From CAZVCJ01 sp964625745 (GTDB taxonomy: Bacteria > Chloroflexota > Anaerolineae > VGOG01), in contig CAZVCJ010000085.1 in the NCBI GenBank assembly GCA_964625745.1, positions 1 through 17,132 on the forward strand: a stretch of DNA of 17,132 nucleotides, written 5' to 3'. Positions 1-7,014 of this stretch are shown here, in pieces. The position numbers and the translations under genes are program-made. The first letter of the stretch is position 1. The number at the start of each line of letters is the position of its first letter. Below the pieces are notes generated by a model, which did no database searches, was not told the DNA's origin, and saw nothing but the letters and a program-made list of their open reading frames with translations.

Positions 1-484
1 TGTCTCGCTTGATGATCTCGTCGTTCTCGTAGGCATCCAGCCGCCTGGCCAGGCCAAAGACGTTGGCCACCCACTCGGTGATGCGGCGGGCATCCTCCTC
101 CAGGTGACTCCGCAGCACCCCCTGGCGGCTTTGGCGGATAACCCCCTCAATGCGCTCGCGGTACTCCAGCGCCTTTTCCACCTTATCACGGTATTTTGAG
201 CTGTGCAGCTCCCCGACATTGAATTCCCCTCGCAGCATGTCGGACACGACCTTCTGGCCCAGAGCCGGATCGCTGAGACTGGTGTAGATGATCAGCGCCT
301 CGGCCACCACGCCGATGATGAGCCAATACCACCAGCGCCACCAGGGAAACGGGTTGGGGAAGAGAAAGGTCAAGATGATCGTGGTGGCAATGGTGAGCGC
401 GCTCTCCAGCCGAAAGATGGCATAGGAAAGCATAGCCTGCCACGCTCGTCGTTCCAACTCGGTTCGAAAGAGACCTTTGGCCAT
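1..484 (-). CDS. Partial two-helix membrane protein with long cytoplasmic helical region
   Basis: This reading frame is open from the ATG at 484 to the left window edge, giving 161 codons with no stop, so the gene is cut at its 3' end. The protein begins MAKGLFRTELERRAW. It then has two closely spaced hydrophobic segments at about residues 29-45 and 53-68, joined by an aromatic turn (PFPWWRWWYW). A charged, strongly helical stretch follows from about residue 95 (DKVEKALEYRERIEG and onward). That layout suggests a membrane hairpin with a cytosolic coiled region. It lies 77 bp downstream of the VWA gene on the same strand, separated by a palindromic repeat, so it may be the last visible member of the envelope cluster. 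The helical part vaguely recalls XpaC-like proteins found beside PspA and TelA in other bacteria, but this is a guess. The family is not recognised. Confidence 0.75.
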   Translation of the reverse strand, partial: MAKGLFRTELERRAWQAMLSYAIFRLESALTIATTIILTFLFPNPFPWWRWWYWLIIGVVAEALIIYTSLSDPALGQKVVSDMLRGEFNVGELHSSKYRDKVEKALEYRERIEGVIRQSRQGVLRSHLEEDARRITEWVANVFGLARRLDAYENDEIIKRD

Positions 485-501
485 AAAACCTCGCGTGATG
501 C

Positions 502-558
502 GTGAAACGTAAAACGTAATGCGTAAAACGTAATTACGTTTCACGTTTTACGTTTCAC
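502..558. repeat. Palindromic intergenic repeat, ACGTTTCACGTTTTACG family, copy 1
   Basis: The left arm begins GTGAAACGTAAAACGT (from 502) and the right arm ends ACGTTTTACGTTTCAC (to 558). The arms pair almost perfectly with a small bulge. The repeat fills the gap between the VWA gene and the next membrane protein gene. A second copy of the same unit lies at 7611-7665. It could fold into a transcript hairpin, but there is no clear T-run beyond it on the minus strand. Confidence 0.85.
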
Positions 559-561
559 TTT

Positions 562-2262
562 CTAAAAGTACGTTGACAGAATCTTGTACAGTTGCCGAAT
601 ACTCTCCAAGTCGCCTTTCCGCACCTGGCCGTTGGTGGCCTCAGCCAGGGCCTCCAGGGTATCGTAGTCAGCGTCGTTGCCGTAGGCGATGCAAAAGACG
701 ACGATGGGCACGCCGCTCTCGTTTCCCGCCTGCATCGTCTGCGTCAACTCACGCGAGCTGATGCGGGAGTGGTTCTCCAGCCCATCGGTCATGGCCACGA
801 TGGCGTTGATGCGCTCGCTGTCGTTCAACTGCTGCAAGCGGACGTAGGCGGTGTTGATGGCATCCAGCAGAGCCGTGTCGCCGTTGGCCTCAAGCTCCTC
901 AATGCTTGCCGTGAGGTCAGCTCGGTTCTGGCTTAGCTCGTCCAGAGGGATGATGTTGTTCACCTGGCTGGAGAACTCCACCAGCCCCACCCGCTCCAGG
1001 TCGCCCTTGATCTGATCCAGGAAGACGCGCAATGCCTCTTGAGCGTTGGCGAGCTTGTCGCCTCTCATGCTGCCAGAGGTGTCAACGACCAGGTACACGT
1101 TGGTGTGGCGCTTGGTGTACCACCAGGCATCTTTGACCACCTCCACCACCGCCGGGCTGGGCACCTGCAGGGTCGTCTGGGGCTGGGCGGGGTTCACGCC
1201 GTTCTCCGGCTTGATGGGCGAGGCCGGGTCGTCCAGAGGGATGGAGAGGTCGGCCGGGCGGTAGCCATAGGAGAGGATCAACATCTGGGCCTCTTGGGAC
1301 GTGACGTAATCGCGGAAGTGCCCGAAGACCACGCGCTGTTCGTCGGTGAGGTCTGGCGTCTCCAACAGCGCCAGGGGGTGATCCTCCCACAAGGAGCCCT
1401 CGACAGGGTAGATGGCCACCAGACGGCCAGGGGCGCCAGCCTGGCTATTGAAGTAGATGACCAATTGCTCCTGACAGACGAAGGCGTCCAAATACGCCGG
1501 CCCCTTTTCCAGGACCTGCTGGACCACGGCCCACTCCCCTTCGCCATAGTAGCGCACCGTTTTCTCGATGGCCCCCACGTACTCGAGGGTGGCCTGCTGC
1601 TGAGCGTCCTCAATGGTCAGGCCCCTGGTCTTCCCTGCACCAGCGTAGAACTCAGCCAGGGTGGCCAGGAGACCGCTGGCCGAAGTGGTTGAGGGGTGGC
1701 TCCACTTGAAGTCGGGATCGCTCTGGGCTTTGGACAGGATGTCCCCCCAGCCGACGTCGCTCTCAGGGTAGCCGAAGGAGCGGGCCACGTCTTCCCACAT
1801 AGCGATCACCACCGGGCTCACGGCGTAGCGAACCGTCTCACCCACCAGCGACGACTCGCCCCCGGTCTGGTCCATCCAGTCCCGGTCCAGTTGATCCAGC
1901 CATAAGGATACGTCAGGGCTGATGGCCTGAAAATCCCCGGCCAGGGCCCCCTCGATCATCGCCTCAGGCTCCAGCTCGACGCTCTGCACGGTCATGCTCT
2001 CGCCCTGATCCGTCTTGAGGTTCTGAGCGTTGAACCCGCGCACCAGCTCCTCGAACAGGCTCTGCTTCTCAGGAGAATAGGCTACCGTCAGCGTCGCGCC
2101 GCTGGGGGGAGTCACGGAGGGGAGAAGTTGCTCAGAAGTGGGGAGCAGCTTGGTCACGGCCCTATAAAGCACGGCGCAGCTCGCACAGATGACGAGCAAG
2201 ATGACGAACACCACGAACAGAATGACCCATATCGGATTACGGGAGTCTCTCTTACGTCTCAT
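562..2262 (-). CDS. Membrane-anchored solute-binding-like protein with C-terminal VWA domain
   Basis: The 566-residue product has a basic N-terminus and one hydrophobic segment (about residues 11-33) that looks like an uncleaved signal anchor, because no convincing lipobox is present. Residues of about 57-345 resemble a periplasmic solute-binding protein (opening ATLTVAYSPEKQSLFEEL). From about residue 388 to the end there is a von Willebrand factor A domain. Its metal-ion-dependent adhesion site looks intact: DTSGSM at 394-399, Thr463 in GDTALLDAI, and Asp493 in MTDG. VWA domains bind protein partners through a divalent metal, so this is probably an outward-facing sensor or scaffold joining ligand capture to protein binding. 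The ATG at 2262 follows a GGGGGGA ribosome site and lies 9 bp after the stop of the upstream solute-binding gene, so the two are almost certainly cotranscribed. The ligand and partner are unknown. Confidence 0.9.
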   Translation of the reverse strand: MRRKRDSRNPIWVILFVVFVILLVICASCAVLYRAVTKLLPTSEQLLPSVTPPSGATLTVAYSPEKQSLFEELVRGFNAQNLKTDQGESMTVQSVELEPEAMIEGALAGDFQAISPDVSLWLDQLDRDWMDQTGGESSLVGETVRYAVSPVVIAMWEDVARSFGYPESDVGWGDILSKAQSDPDFKWSHPSTTSASGLLATLAEFYAGAGKTRGLTIEDAQQQATLEYVGAIEKTVRYYGEGEWAVVQQVLEKGPAYLDAFVCQEQLVIYFNSQAGAPGRLVAIYPVEGSLWEDHPLALLETPDLTDEQRVVFGHFRDYVTSQEAQMLILSYGYRPADLSIPLDDPASPIKPENGVNPAQPQTTLQVPSPAVVEVVKDAWWYTKRHTNVYLVVDTSGSMRGDKLANAQEALRVFLDQIKGDLERVGLVEFSSQVNNIIPLDELSQNRADLTASIEELEANGDTALLDAINTAYVRLQQLNDSERINAIVAMTDGLENHSRISSRELTQTMQAGNESGVPIVVFCIAYGNDADYDTLEALAEATNGQVRKGDLESIRQLYKILSTYF

Positions 2263-2271
2263 CTATCCCCC

Positions 2272-3462
2272 CTACCTCTGGGCCACGTTGAGATCGAACC
2301 AGCGCAGCAGGGCCATCAGCACGTCGCGATCGGGCGAGCGCATGGCGGTGGTACGGGGCACGATGGTCATGGCCCCCTGCTCCTGCCAGCGGACGAACAG
2401 GCTGTCCTGACCCGTGACGGGCACCTCTGGGTTGGCCGGGCGCAGGCCCCGCTCGACGGCCAACTGCTGCACCTCAGGCATCAGCAGGTACTTCTCGAAC
2501 TCCAGGGCGGCGTTCTTCTCCAGGGCAGTGGTCTCTGGCCCCATCCAGACGGTGAAGGGAAAGTCGAACCAGGTGAGGTACTGGGGATAGACGATGACCA
2601 GCGGGTCCTCCCAGCGAGTCTGGATGCCGGCCATGTTGGCCAGGAGATCGCTTTCCAGCAGTTGTCCCCCATCGCCCATGGAGTAGCCGAACAGGGCCAG
2701 GTTCTCCACGGAGTAGGACCCCAGGCTGGAGAAGTCGGTGACAGCACCCATTAGCTCTCCCAACCACGCCTGGAAGTCAGCATCCGTCACGTCGGCGGTG
2801 TTGATGTTGGTCTTCTGGTAGTATTCGCCGCCCGCAGCAACCATGGCCGCCAGCCCTCCCACGTTCTTGCGGGGGTTGGGCACCACCAGCTTAAAGAAAC
2901 CCCAACCTGGATCACCTCCCAGTTCGGGCCAGCCTCCCTTGGCTGTCGCCGCGTCGTGGATGGCCTGCCAGTCTATCTCGCCATACTTGTCGCGCAGCAC
3001 CTCAGCGCGGCTGGAGTAGATGCCCCAGGAGAACAGGGAGACGGCGATAGGACGCGCCCTGTATTCCCCGTCGGTGAGGAACACGTCGCGCCCCAGCTTC
3101 TCTTTGTAGGCGGCGTTGACCAACTCCACCAGGTAGCGGCTGTCGGGGATCCAGGCGGTGGGCAGCGGGGCCATCTCCTCCCGTTCGTAGCGGCCCATGG
3201 CTGTCAGCCCGTCCATGGGGATCACACTCACCTCGATGGGCTGGCCCTCCAGCGTATGCTTCTCCTGGTTGAACTGCTTGGCCGCCTCCCGCACCCAGGG
3301 TTCCACTGGCAAAGCGCAGACGATGCGCACCTCCAGGGTTTCTTTGGTTGGCGTCGTCACCACGCCCCCTTGTTGGCCCAACCAGCGCACAGCGAAGGAG
3401 CCAGCGACGATGAGAACCGCCGCCAACACGACAACGAAAAACACAATCCGGGTTCGACTCAT
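2272..3462 (-). CDS. Membrane-anchored extracellular solute-binding-like protein
   Basis: This 396-residue protein starts with a basic tip and one long hydrophobic helix (about residues 6-28). There is no lipobox cysteine, so it is probably tethered to the outer face of the membrane by a signal anchor. The rest resembles a type 2 periplasmic binding protein: a strand-rich start (VRIVCALPVEPWVREAAKQF), a PTAWIPDSRYLVELV segment typical of the cleft side, and a C-terminal region on resolving the mature fold (WMGPETTALEKNAALEFEKYL). The ATG at 3462 has GAGGA five bases upstream. It precedes the solute-binding/VWA gene by 9 bp and has the same anchor plus binding-domain plan, so the two may be diverged paralogues working as a pair. 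No ABC transporter permease or ATPase gene is nearby, which argues for sensing rather than uptake. Confidence 0.85.
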   Translation of the reverse strand: MSRTRIVFFVVVLAAVLIVAGSFAVRWLGQQGGVVTTPTKETLEVRIVCALPVEPWVREAAKQFNQEKHTLEGQPIEVSVIPMDGLTAMGRYEREEMAPLPTAWIPDSRYLVELVNAAYKEKLGRDVFLTDGEYRARPIAVSLFSWGIYSSRAEVLRDKYGEIDWQAIHDAATAKGGWPELGGDPGWGFFKLVVPNPRKNVGGLAAMVAAGGEYYQKTNINTADVTDADFQAWLGELMGAVTDFSSLGSYSVENLALFGYSMGDGGQLLESDLLANMAGIQTRWEDPLVIVYPQYLTWFDFPFTVWMGPETTALEKNAALEFEKYLLMPEVQQLAVERGLRPANPEVPVTGQDSLFVRWQEQGAMTIVPRTTAMRSPDRDVLMALLRWFDLNVAQR

Positions 3463-3501
3463 TTATCCTCCAGTGAAATCAGCAACTCACCCGTTCCCGC
3501 C

Positions 3502-3762
3502 CTATCCCCCCAGTGCTTGCACCGCAGTATACTGAGGCACAGCAAGGTACCGCTCTGGCCGATGCCGATGATATTCGCTCAGGAAATGATCAAGCTGTTC
3601 AGAAACATCGGCGGAGATGTAAGCCTCATTGCATTGCTGACATACATCAGCCGGGACATCTCTGATGATAAGCAACTCTTCACCACGCCAGATTTCCAAC
3701 ACGGTTTTACCAGGCCTCAATTCACCGCTGCATAGGTCACACCGATCAATTGTGTCGTTCAT
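3502..3762 (-). CDS. YgiT-type zinc-finger protein, probable antitoxin
   Basis: The product is 86 residues from the ATG at 3762, which has AGGTGAG placed seven bases upstream. A longer reading from 3798 would run into the preceding gene and has no better start. The N-terminal half carries two CxxC pairs (CDLC and CQQC) about 30 residues apart around a short beta region (KTVLEIWRGEELLIIRDVP), which is the YgiT/MqsA-type zinc-binding pattern. The C-terminal half is helical, with an RYLAVPQY segment, and lacks the HTH seen in full-length MqsA. The start codon overlaps the stop of the upstream DUF4258 gene (ATGA), the usual arrangement of such toxin-antitoxin pairs. Its role as antitoxin is inferred from family and context. 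Confidence 0.85.
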   Translation of the reverse strand: MNDTIDRCDLCSGELRPGKTVLEIWRGEELLIIRDVPADVCQQCNEAYISADVSEQLDHFLSEYHRHRPERYLAVPQYTAVQALGG

Positions 3763-4091
3763 TTTCTCACCTTTCGAGCCTTGTAATCGCTTTCCCACAA
3801 GGCGTCCTCGGGCTCATACAGCGTCACGATACGCAACGCCGGCTCAAGGCTCCCCTTCGAACAAACAACGTGTAATGGGTCGCCCGAAGTCAACCAGCCC
3901 AGCACGAGACAGGATGGATATGGCTGATCATCTGGGTATCGCTCGACGATCTCACCAGTGAGCAATGCCTGCTCCAGCGCAGCGATCGTGATGCCTCGCT
4001 CCAAACGGACGATGGTAACGTGTCTCGTCAGGCGGTAACGTTTAGTGCGGACACGTTCACGTATGAAGCGCATACTGGGTGGTTCAGGCAT
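3759..4091 (-). CDS. DUF4258 protein, probable toxin partner of the YgiT-type gene
   Basis: This 110-residue basic protein has the features of the DUF4258 family: the motif YRLTRHVTIVRLERGIT (a conserved HA/HV-type His segment), an EALLTGEIVERYPDD-like helix and turn, then PSCLVLGWLTSGDPLHVVCSKG and a late VTLYEPEDALWESDYKAR strand-helix. DUF4258 proteins are commonly coupled to YgiT-type zinc fingers and resemble RelE/BrnT-like small toxins, so an mRNA-cleaving role is plausible but unproven. The ATG at 4091 has GGAGA nine bases upstream; an internal Met at residue 7 is an alternative start. The last codon overlaps the antitoxin start. The pair sits inside a run of envelope genes on the same strand, so it could be an inserted module. 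Confidence 0.85.
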   Translation of the reverse strand: MPEPPSMRFIRERVRTKRYRLTRHVTIVRLERGITIAALEQALLTGEIVERYPDDQPYPSCLVLGWLTSGDPLHVVCSKGSLEPALRIVTLYEPEDALWESDYKARKVRK

Positions 4092-4124
4092 AATCTATTG
4101 TCTCCATTTAGCGGTACCACAGCG

Positions 4125-4343
4125 TTAGAGCCTAACCTCTCGGTCGCGCAGGACGAAATAGGCTATGATGCCCAGCGGCCCCGTAGCCGAGATGAGCAGC
4201 AACCAGAGGCAGCCTGTCTTACCTCTCTTCTCCGCGTCCCGATAGACCCAGAACATGGCCACCAGGGTCAGGATGAAGATGGCGAGAAAACAGAGGCCGA
4301 CGAGACACGAGCCGAAAAGATCAAATCCGTTGCCATTATACAT
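4125..4343 (-). CDS. Small two-helix membrane protein, PLDc_N-like
   Basis: I chose the ATG at 4343, giving 72 residues beginning MYNGNGFDLFGSCLVG. The frame stays open further upstream, but there it only translates the G/C-rich hairpin repeat and is not expected to be coding. A GGAGG lies 12 bases before this ATG, rather far, so the start is not certain. There are two hydrophobic helices (about residues 9-29 and 38-60) separated by a charged turn with WVYRDAEKRGK. The pattern of a helix, W-x-YRDA, then CLWLLLISATGPLGIIAYFVLRDRE resembles the phospholipase D N-terminal (PLDc_N) membrane segment. Genes of this kind often sit near PspA, and this one follows pspA on the same strand. Its function is unknown. 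Confidence 0.7.
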   Translation of the reverse strand: MYNGNGFDLFGSCLVGLCFLAIFILTLVAMFWVYRDAEKRGKTGCLWLLLISATGPLGIIAYFVLRDREVRL

Positions 4344-4374
4344 GATGTTGTCATACCTCCAGAGTTGCTTTCTT

Positions 4375-4461
4375 CCCCTCCCTCGCAGGGAGGGGTTAGG
4401 GGAGGGTAGACTCTCCATTGGAAGAACCACCCCCACCCAGCCTCCCCCTGCGAGGGGGAGG
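4375..4461. repeat. G/C-rich double-hairpin repeat
   Basis: Two hairpins lie between pspA and the small membrane gene. The first has perfect 9-bp arms CCCCTCCCT / AGGGAGGGG (4375-4395, CGC loop). The second has arms CCTCCCCCT / AGGGGGAGG (4441-4461, GCG loop). Their loop and arm sequences are alike, so they look like two copies of one palindromic unit. Such units are often dispersed in bacterial genomes. It probably does not encode protein, although a frame crosses it. Confidence 0.8.
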
Positions 4462-4490
4462 AGTTTTGTCTCCCTCCTGAATGGTCTCTC

Positions 4491-4536
4491 AAGGGAAGCA
4501 GAGGAGCAAAGGCAGCCCTTTGCTCCCTGCTCCCTT
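4491..4536 (-). terminator. Imperfect hairpin after pspA
   Basis: An imperfect inverted repeat lies 10 bases beyond the pspA stop. AAGGGAAGCAGAGGAGCAAAGG on one arm pairs with CCCTTTGCTCCCTGCTCCCTT on the other. It is long enough to form a stable transcript hairpin, but no U-tract follows on the minus strand, so it may attenuate pspA transcripts or protect their 3' ends rather than terminate fully. Confidence 0.45.
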
Positions 4537-4546
4537 GCTCCTTCGG

Positions 4547-5224
4547 TTATTCGAGCCCCAACCGCTGCTTGCGCTCGGCGAGCTGCTGATCAATGGCGTG
4601 TCGTTCCAGGATCTCATCCATCTGAGCGTCCAGGCTGGTAGCCATCATCTCAGTCCGCGCAGTAGCCTTGTCCAGCCGGGCTCGGATGGATTCGGCGATG
4701 CGGGCCACATCTGTGTCACCCGACCCCGCCAGGTCATCGAGCGAGCCAATGGCCTTGGCGGTGAGTTCCTTGGAGCGAGCCAGGTCCAGCAGCGCCTGCA
4801 GCTCCTCTCGCTCCTGGCGGATGTTGGTCAGCTTCGCCTCCAGCTTCAGGCGGGCATCTTGCAGCGCCGCGAACTCCTTCTCCTGGCGGGCGAGCTGCTC
4901 CGCATAATTCTCCGCCAGCCGCTGCGCGGAGTTGAGCTTGCTCTGGGCCGCCGCAGCCACCTCTTCCTTTCCTTCCTTCAGGAAGAGATCAATGTTGCGA
5001 TCCAGCTCCTCCGCCTTGTTGCTATACTCATCCAGCTTGCGGCGCAGCGTCTTGACTTGCCCCCCGACCGTAGCCGTCGCGTCCTCCAGATCCTCCAGGC
5101 TGTCCTCTATCTGGCGGATGTACTGATCAACGACGGCGATGGAGTTGGACTTGAGGGCCGCGTCCACGATGGCGTGCAGATTAGCTGAGACCAGCGTCCT
5201 GACTTTTTCCAACAGTGATGCCAT
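4547..5224 (-). CDS. pspA: PspA/IM30 family membrane-stress protein
   Basis: The 225-residue product has the usual PspA/IM30 length and plan. A short amphipathic N-terminal helix (MASLLEKVRTLVSANLHAIV) binds the inner face of the membrane. A conserved helix follows (SIAVVDQYIRQIEDSLEDLEDA), then a long Ala/Glu/Lys-rich coiled coil up to about residue 150, and a helical C-terminus ending in QQLAERKQRLGLE. PspA-family proteins assemble into ESCRT-III-like polymers that stabilise damaged membranes. The ATG at 5224 has AAGGAG about ten bases upstream. An extended -10 promoter lies about 185 bp upstream. No PspF, PspB or PspC is seen; the regulators here are the nearby ATPase/winged-helix and ArsR-type proteins. 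The downstream membrane and VWA genes suggest a stress operon or regulon, though repeats interrupt it. Confidence 0.95.
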   Translation of the reverse strand: MASLLEKVRTLVSANLHAIVDAALKSNSIAVVDQYIRQIEDSLEDLEDATATVGGQVKTLRRKLDEYSNKAEELDRNIDLFLKEGKEEVAAAAQSKLNSAQRLAENYAEQLARQEKEFAALQDARLKLEAKLTNIRQEREELQALLDLARSKELTAKAIGSLDDLAGSGDTDVARIAESIRARLDKATARTEMMATSLDAQMDEILERHAIDQQLAERKQRLGLE

Positions 5225-5293
5225 TTTCCAGATTCTCCTTTCTTTTTTGGTGATCAGATTACTTGCACTTCAGTTGTGGCGCAGATTGTCGCC

Positions 5294-5351
5294 TACTTCG
5301 ACAGAAACTCACACAAGCTTTGCTATATCACCTCCCCCTTACTTCGACAGA
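5294..5351. repeat. 12-bp direct repeat in the pspA leader
   Basis: TACTTCGACAGA occurs at 5294-5305 and again exactly at 5340-5351, 46 bp apart, in the untranslated leader between the predicted pspA promoter and its start codon. It could be a protein-binding pair or a remnant of a dispersed repeat. Confidence 0.6.
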
Positions 5352-5409
5352 GCACAGAACCAGTTGCATTGAAGAAGCTCCCAAGTCTGTCCTCAATCGA
5401 GTTAGCCAT

Positions 5410-5418
5410 ATTATATCA
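5410..5418 (-). promoter_or_regulatory. Predicted extended -10 promoter for pspA
   Basis: On the minus strand the sequence reads TGATATAAT, a perfect TATAAT with the TGn extension. No good -35 box is seen at 16-18 bp, which fits an extended -10 promoter or one needing an activator. A transcript from here would have a leader of about 180 nt before pspA. Confidence 0.55.
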
Positions 5419-5478
5419 CAAAACCCTCAGCTTTGCACGACATACAACTGACAAAAGACGGACATCTCACAGACTACC

Positions 5479-5577
5479 AGAAACCAGGTTTTTCCTCGCT
5501 GTTGGGTCGAAGAGCTGGCTAACCCATGTAGTGCTGCCAGCGAGAGTCACTTTTCCAACGCAAAAAACCTGGTTTCT
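5479..5577. mobile_element. MITE-like inverted-repeat element, AGAAACCAGGTTTTT family, copy 1
   Basis: A 99-bp segment is bounded by perfect 15-bp inverted repeats, AGAAACCAGGTTTTT (5479-5493) and AAAAACCTGGTTTCT (5563-5577). A shorter inner pair, CTCGCTG and CAGCGAG, lies inside. It has no coding capacity and sits 7 bp from the stop of the ATPase gene. The same terminal arms recur at 11449-11547 around a different interior. No clear target-site duplication is seen, so transposition is inferred only from the shape and recurrence. Confidence 0.65.
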
Positions 5578-5584
5578 TGCGGCT

Positions 5585-6955
5585 TCACGGACTAACCAAC
5601 CTGTAGCCCCGACCTCGGATGGTGATCAGATACCTGGGCTCCGACGGATCAGGCTCGATCTTCTGGCGCAGGCGGTTGACCAACTTCCCGATGCGGGCAT
5701 CGTCAACCTCGTCAATGTAGTCCTGGCCCCAGACGGACTCCACGATCTCGTACTTGTCGCAGATTCTGTCCAGGTGGCCGTAGAGCAAAAGCAGCAATCT
5801 GTACTCCAGGTCAGTCAAATCGGGGGCCAATTCCCCAGCTACCCAGACGTGGCCGGAATCCACATCTACCCGCACTCCCTGAGGCCCAGGTCTCTTCACC
5901 AACCTCTGCCTGCAGGCAAAGCCCTCGAACAACTGGCCGAAGATCGCCAACTCGCCGTCTTTCTCCTCCAGGATGGCCTTTCGATGCAGGGAACGCCCCA
6001 ACTCCGCATCCAAAGGCTCCTCCGGCTCGGAGACGAAAGCCGTCAACGCCTCTTGCTCTTCGGCGGTAAGATCGTTCCAGAGCCTGGCACATTCAGTCCT
6101 GATACTAATGTCGTTATCGAGTCGCTCTCGAACCAGCTTGTAGCTTTGGTAGTCGTAGAAATCGGGGTAATCGCCGCTGACCTCGGCCAGGACGCGGCAC
6201 GCAGCCTCCAGCAGTCCAGGATGGCCGCCAGCCTGGGCGATGATGAAGATGACGTCATCCGCGCCGAACTCCACTTCCTCCTCCTGGGCAAACTGGGCGA
6301 TAACCCGCTGGGCATCGTCCCTCCCCAGGGCGGATAGAAAGAGGGTGTTGAGAGCGAAAAGCTCACAGAACTCGGCCACCTTCTCCCCACGCTGCTGCCC
6401 GCCGAGCGGCTGGTCAGTGGCCGCCACGTACGAAAAGCGGGGATCATAGTTGTCCTTGAGAGCCCGGAGGTTCAACAAGACGCGCTCATCCAGGCCAGCG
6501 AAGGGCTCATCGAACTCATCGAAGAGAAAGACGACGCGCTGTTTGAGACCCTCGCTGATTGCCGTGAGGCCCTCGTTAAAACTAAGCGGCACCAGAAACG
6601 GGTTGGCAGGTTCTACCAACTGGCGATAAGAAGCACCGACGCGATCCAGCAGCCCCGGCTCTATCTCCAGCTTCCTGAGTTCGGCCAAAGTGCTGCGCAG
6701 GATAAGCTCGTAGAACCCCTGCTCCGTGAGCTCCAACATCAGGTTGAAGTCAATGTAAACGAAAACGTAGCCAGCGGCTCGATCCCCCAGGTACTTTCGC
6801 TTCACCGCCGGCCAGGGGATAGAGCGCAGCAAAGTGGACTTGCCCATGTTGCTCAATCCCACTATGGAGCAACAATCCCTGTCCTCGATACATTCCATGA
6901 TGTAGGCTACATCAGTATTTCTGATGATGACCGCTTCCGTGTCTGTTTCCATCAC
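5585..6955 (-). CDS. AAA-type ATPase with C-terminal OmpR-like winged-helix domain
   Basis: The 456-residue protein has a P-loop ATPase domain at its N-terminus. Walker A is GLSNMGKST (33-41), Walker B is VVFLFDEFDE (141-150), a SYVAATDQ strand near 175-181 is a likely sensor, and a GGHPGLLE motif (243-250) is typical of AAA/STAND relatives. A helical linker follows, then from about residue 368 a winged-helix domain of the OmpR/PhoB C-terminal type (DLTDLEYRLLLLLYGH ... ARIGKLVNRLRQKI ... LITIRGRGYRLVSP). There is no receiver domain, so DNA binding is probably gated by ATP or a ligand rather than phosphorylation. I prefer the GTG at 6955 because AAGGAG lies 8 bases upstream; the ATG at 6952 is an alternative. 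It faces the ArsR-type gene across a shared operator and lies upstream of pspA. Regulation of pspA is an inference from position. Confidence 0.9.
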   Translation of the reverse strand: MMETDTEAVIIRNTDVAYIMECIEDRDCCSIVGLSNMGKSTLLRSIPWPAVKRKYLGDRAAGYVFVYIDFNLMLELTEQGFYELILRSTLAELRKLEIEPGLLDRVGASYRQLVEPANPFLVPLSFNEGLTAISEGLKQRVVFLFDEFDEPFAGLDERVLLNLRALKDNYDPRFSYVAATDQPLGGQQRGEKVAEFCELFALNTLFLSALGRDDAQRVIAQFAQEEEVEFGADDVIFIIAQAGGHPGLLEAACRVLAEVSGDYPDFYDYQSYKLVRERLDNDISIRTECARLWNDLTAEEQEALTAFVSEPEEPLDAELGRSLHRKAILEEKDGELAIFGQLFEGFACRQRLVKRPGPQGVRVDVDSGHVWVAGELAPDLTDLEYRLLLLLYGHLDRICDKYEIVESVWGQDYIDEVDDARIGKLVNRLRQKIEPDPSEPRYLITIRGRGYRLVSP

Positions 6956-6967
6956 GACGTTTACTCC

Positions 6968-6996
6968 TTGACAAACCAGGCCAACAATGATATAAT
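6968..6996 (+). promoter_or_regulatory. Perfect consensus sigma-70 promoter for the ArsR-type gene
   Basis: TTGACA at 6968-6973 and TATAAT at 6991-6996 are separated by exactly 17 bp. Transcription would begin near 7003, inside the inverted repeat at 6998-7017, and yield a short leader before the ATG at 7039. The -35 box touches the ribosome-binding site of the opposing ATPase gene. Confidence 0.85.
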
Positions 6997-7014
6997 TAAT
7001 TTGAAGTTGATCAA
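6987..7014 (-). promoter_or_regulatory. Predicted promoter for the ATPase/winged-helix gene
   Basis: Reading the minus strand, TTGATC (7014-7009) and TATCAT (6992-6987) are spaced by 16 bp. These match the sigma-70 consensus at 4 of 6 and 5 of 6 positions. The start site would fall near 6980, leaving a leader of about 25 nt. The -35 box lies within the inverted-repeat operator. Confidence 0.5.

Noticed and set aside
502..558. Possible CRISPR array
   Set aside because: The repeated units are overlapping palindromes without regular unique spacers, and no cas genes are present.
1039..1692. Long plus-strand frame inside the VWA gene
   Set aside because: It is a mirror frame of a GC-rich gene with strong domain evidence on the opposite strand.
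4344..4436. N-terminal extension of the small membrane protein
   Set aside because: It translates the G/C-rich hairpin repeat (a PSPNPSLRGRG-type peptide), a usual sign of spurious coding across repeats.
5225..5584. Possible small genes in the gap before pspA
   Set aside because: The frames here lack ribosome sites and run across repeats and into the neighbouring gene on the opposite strand.
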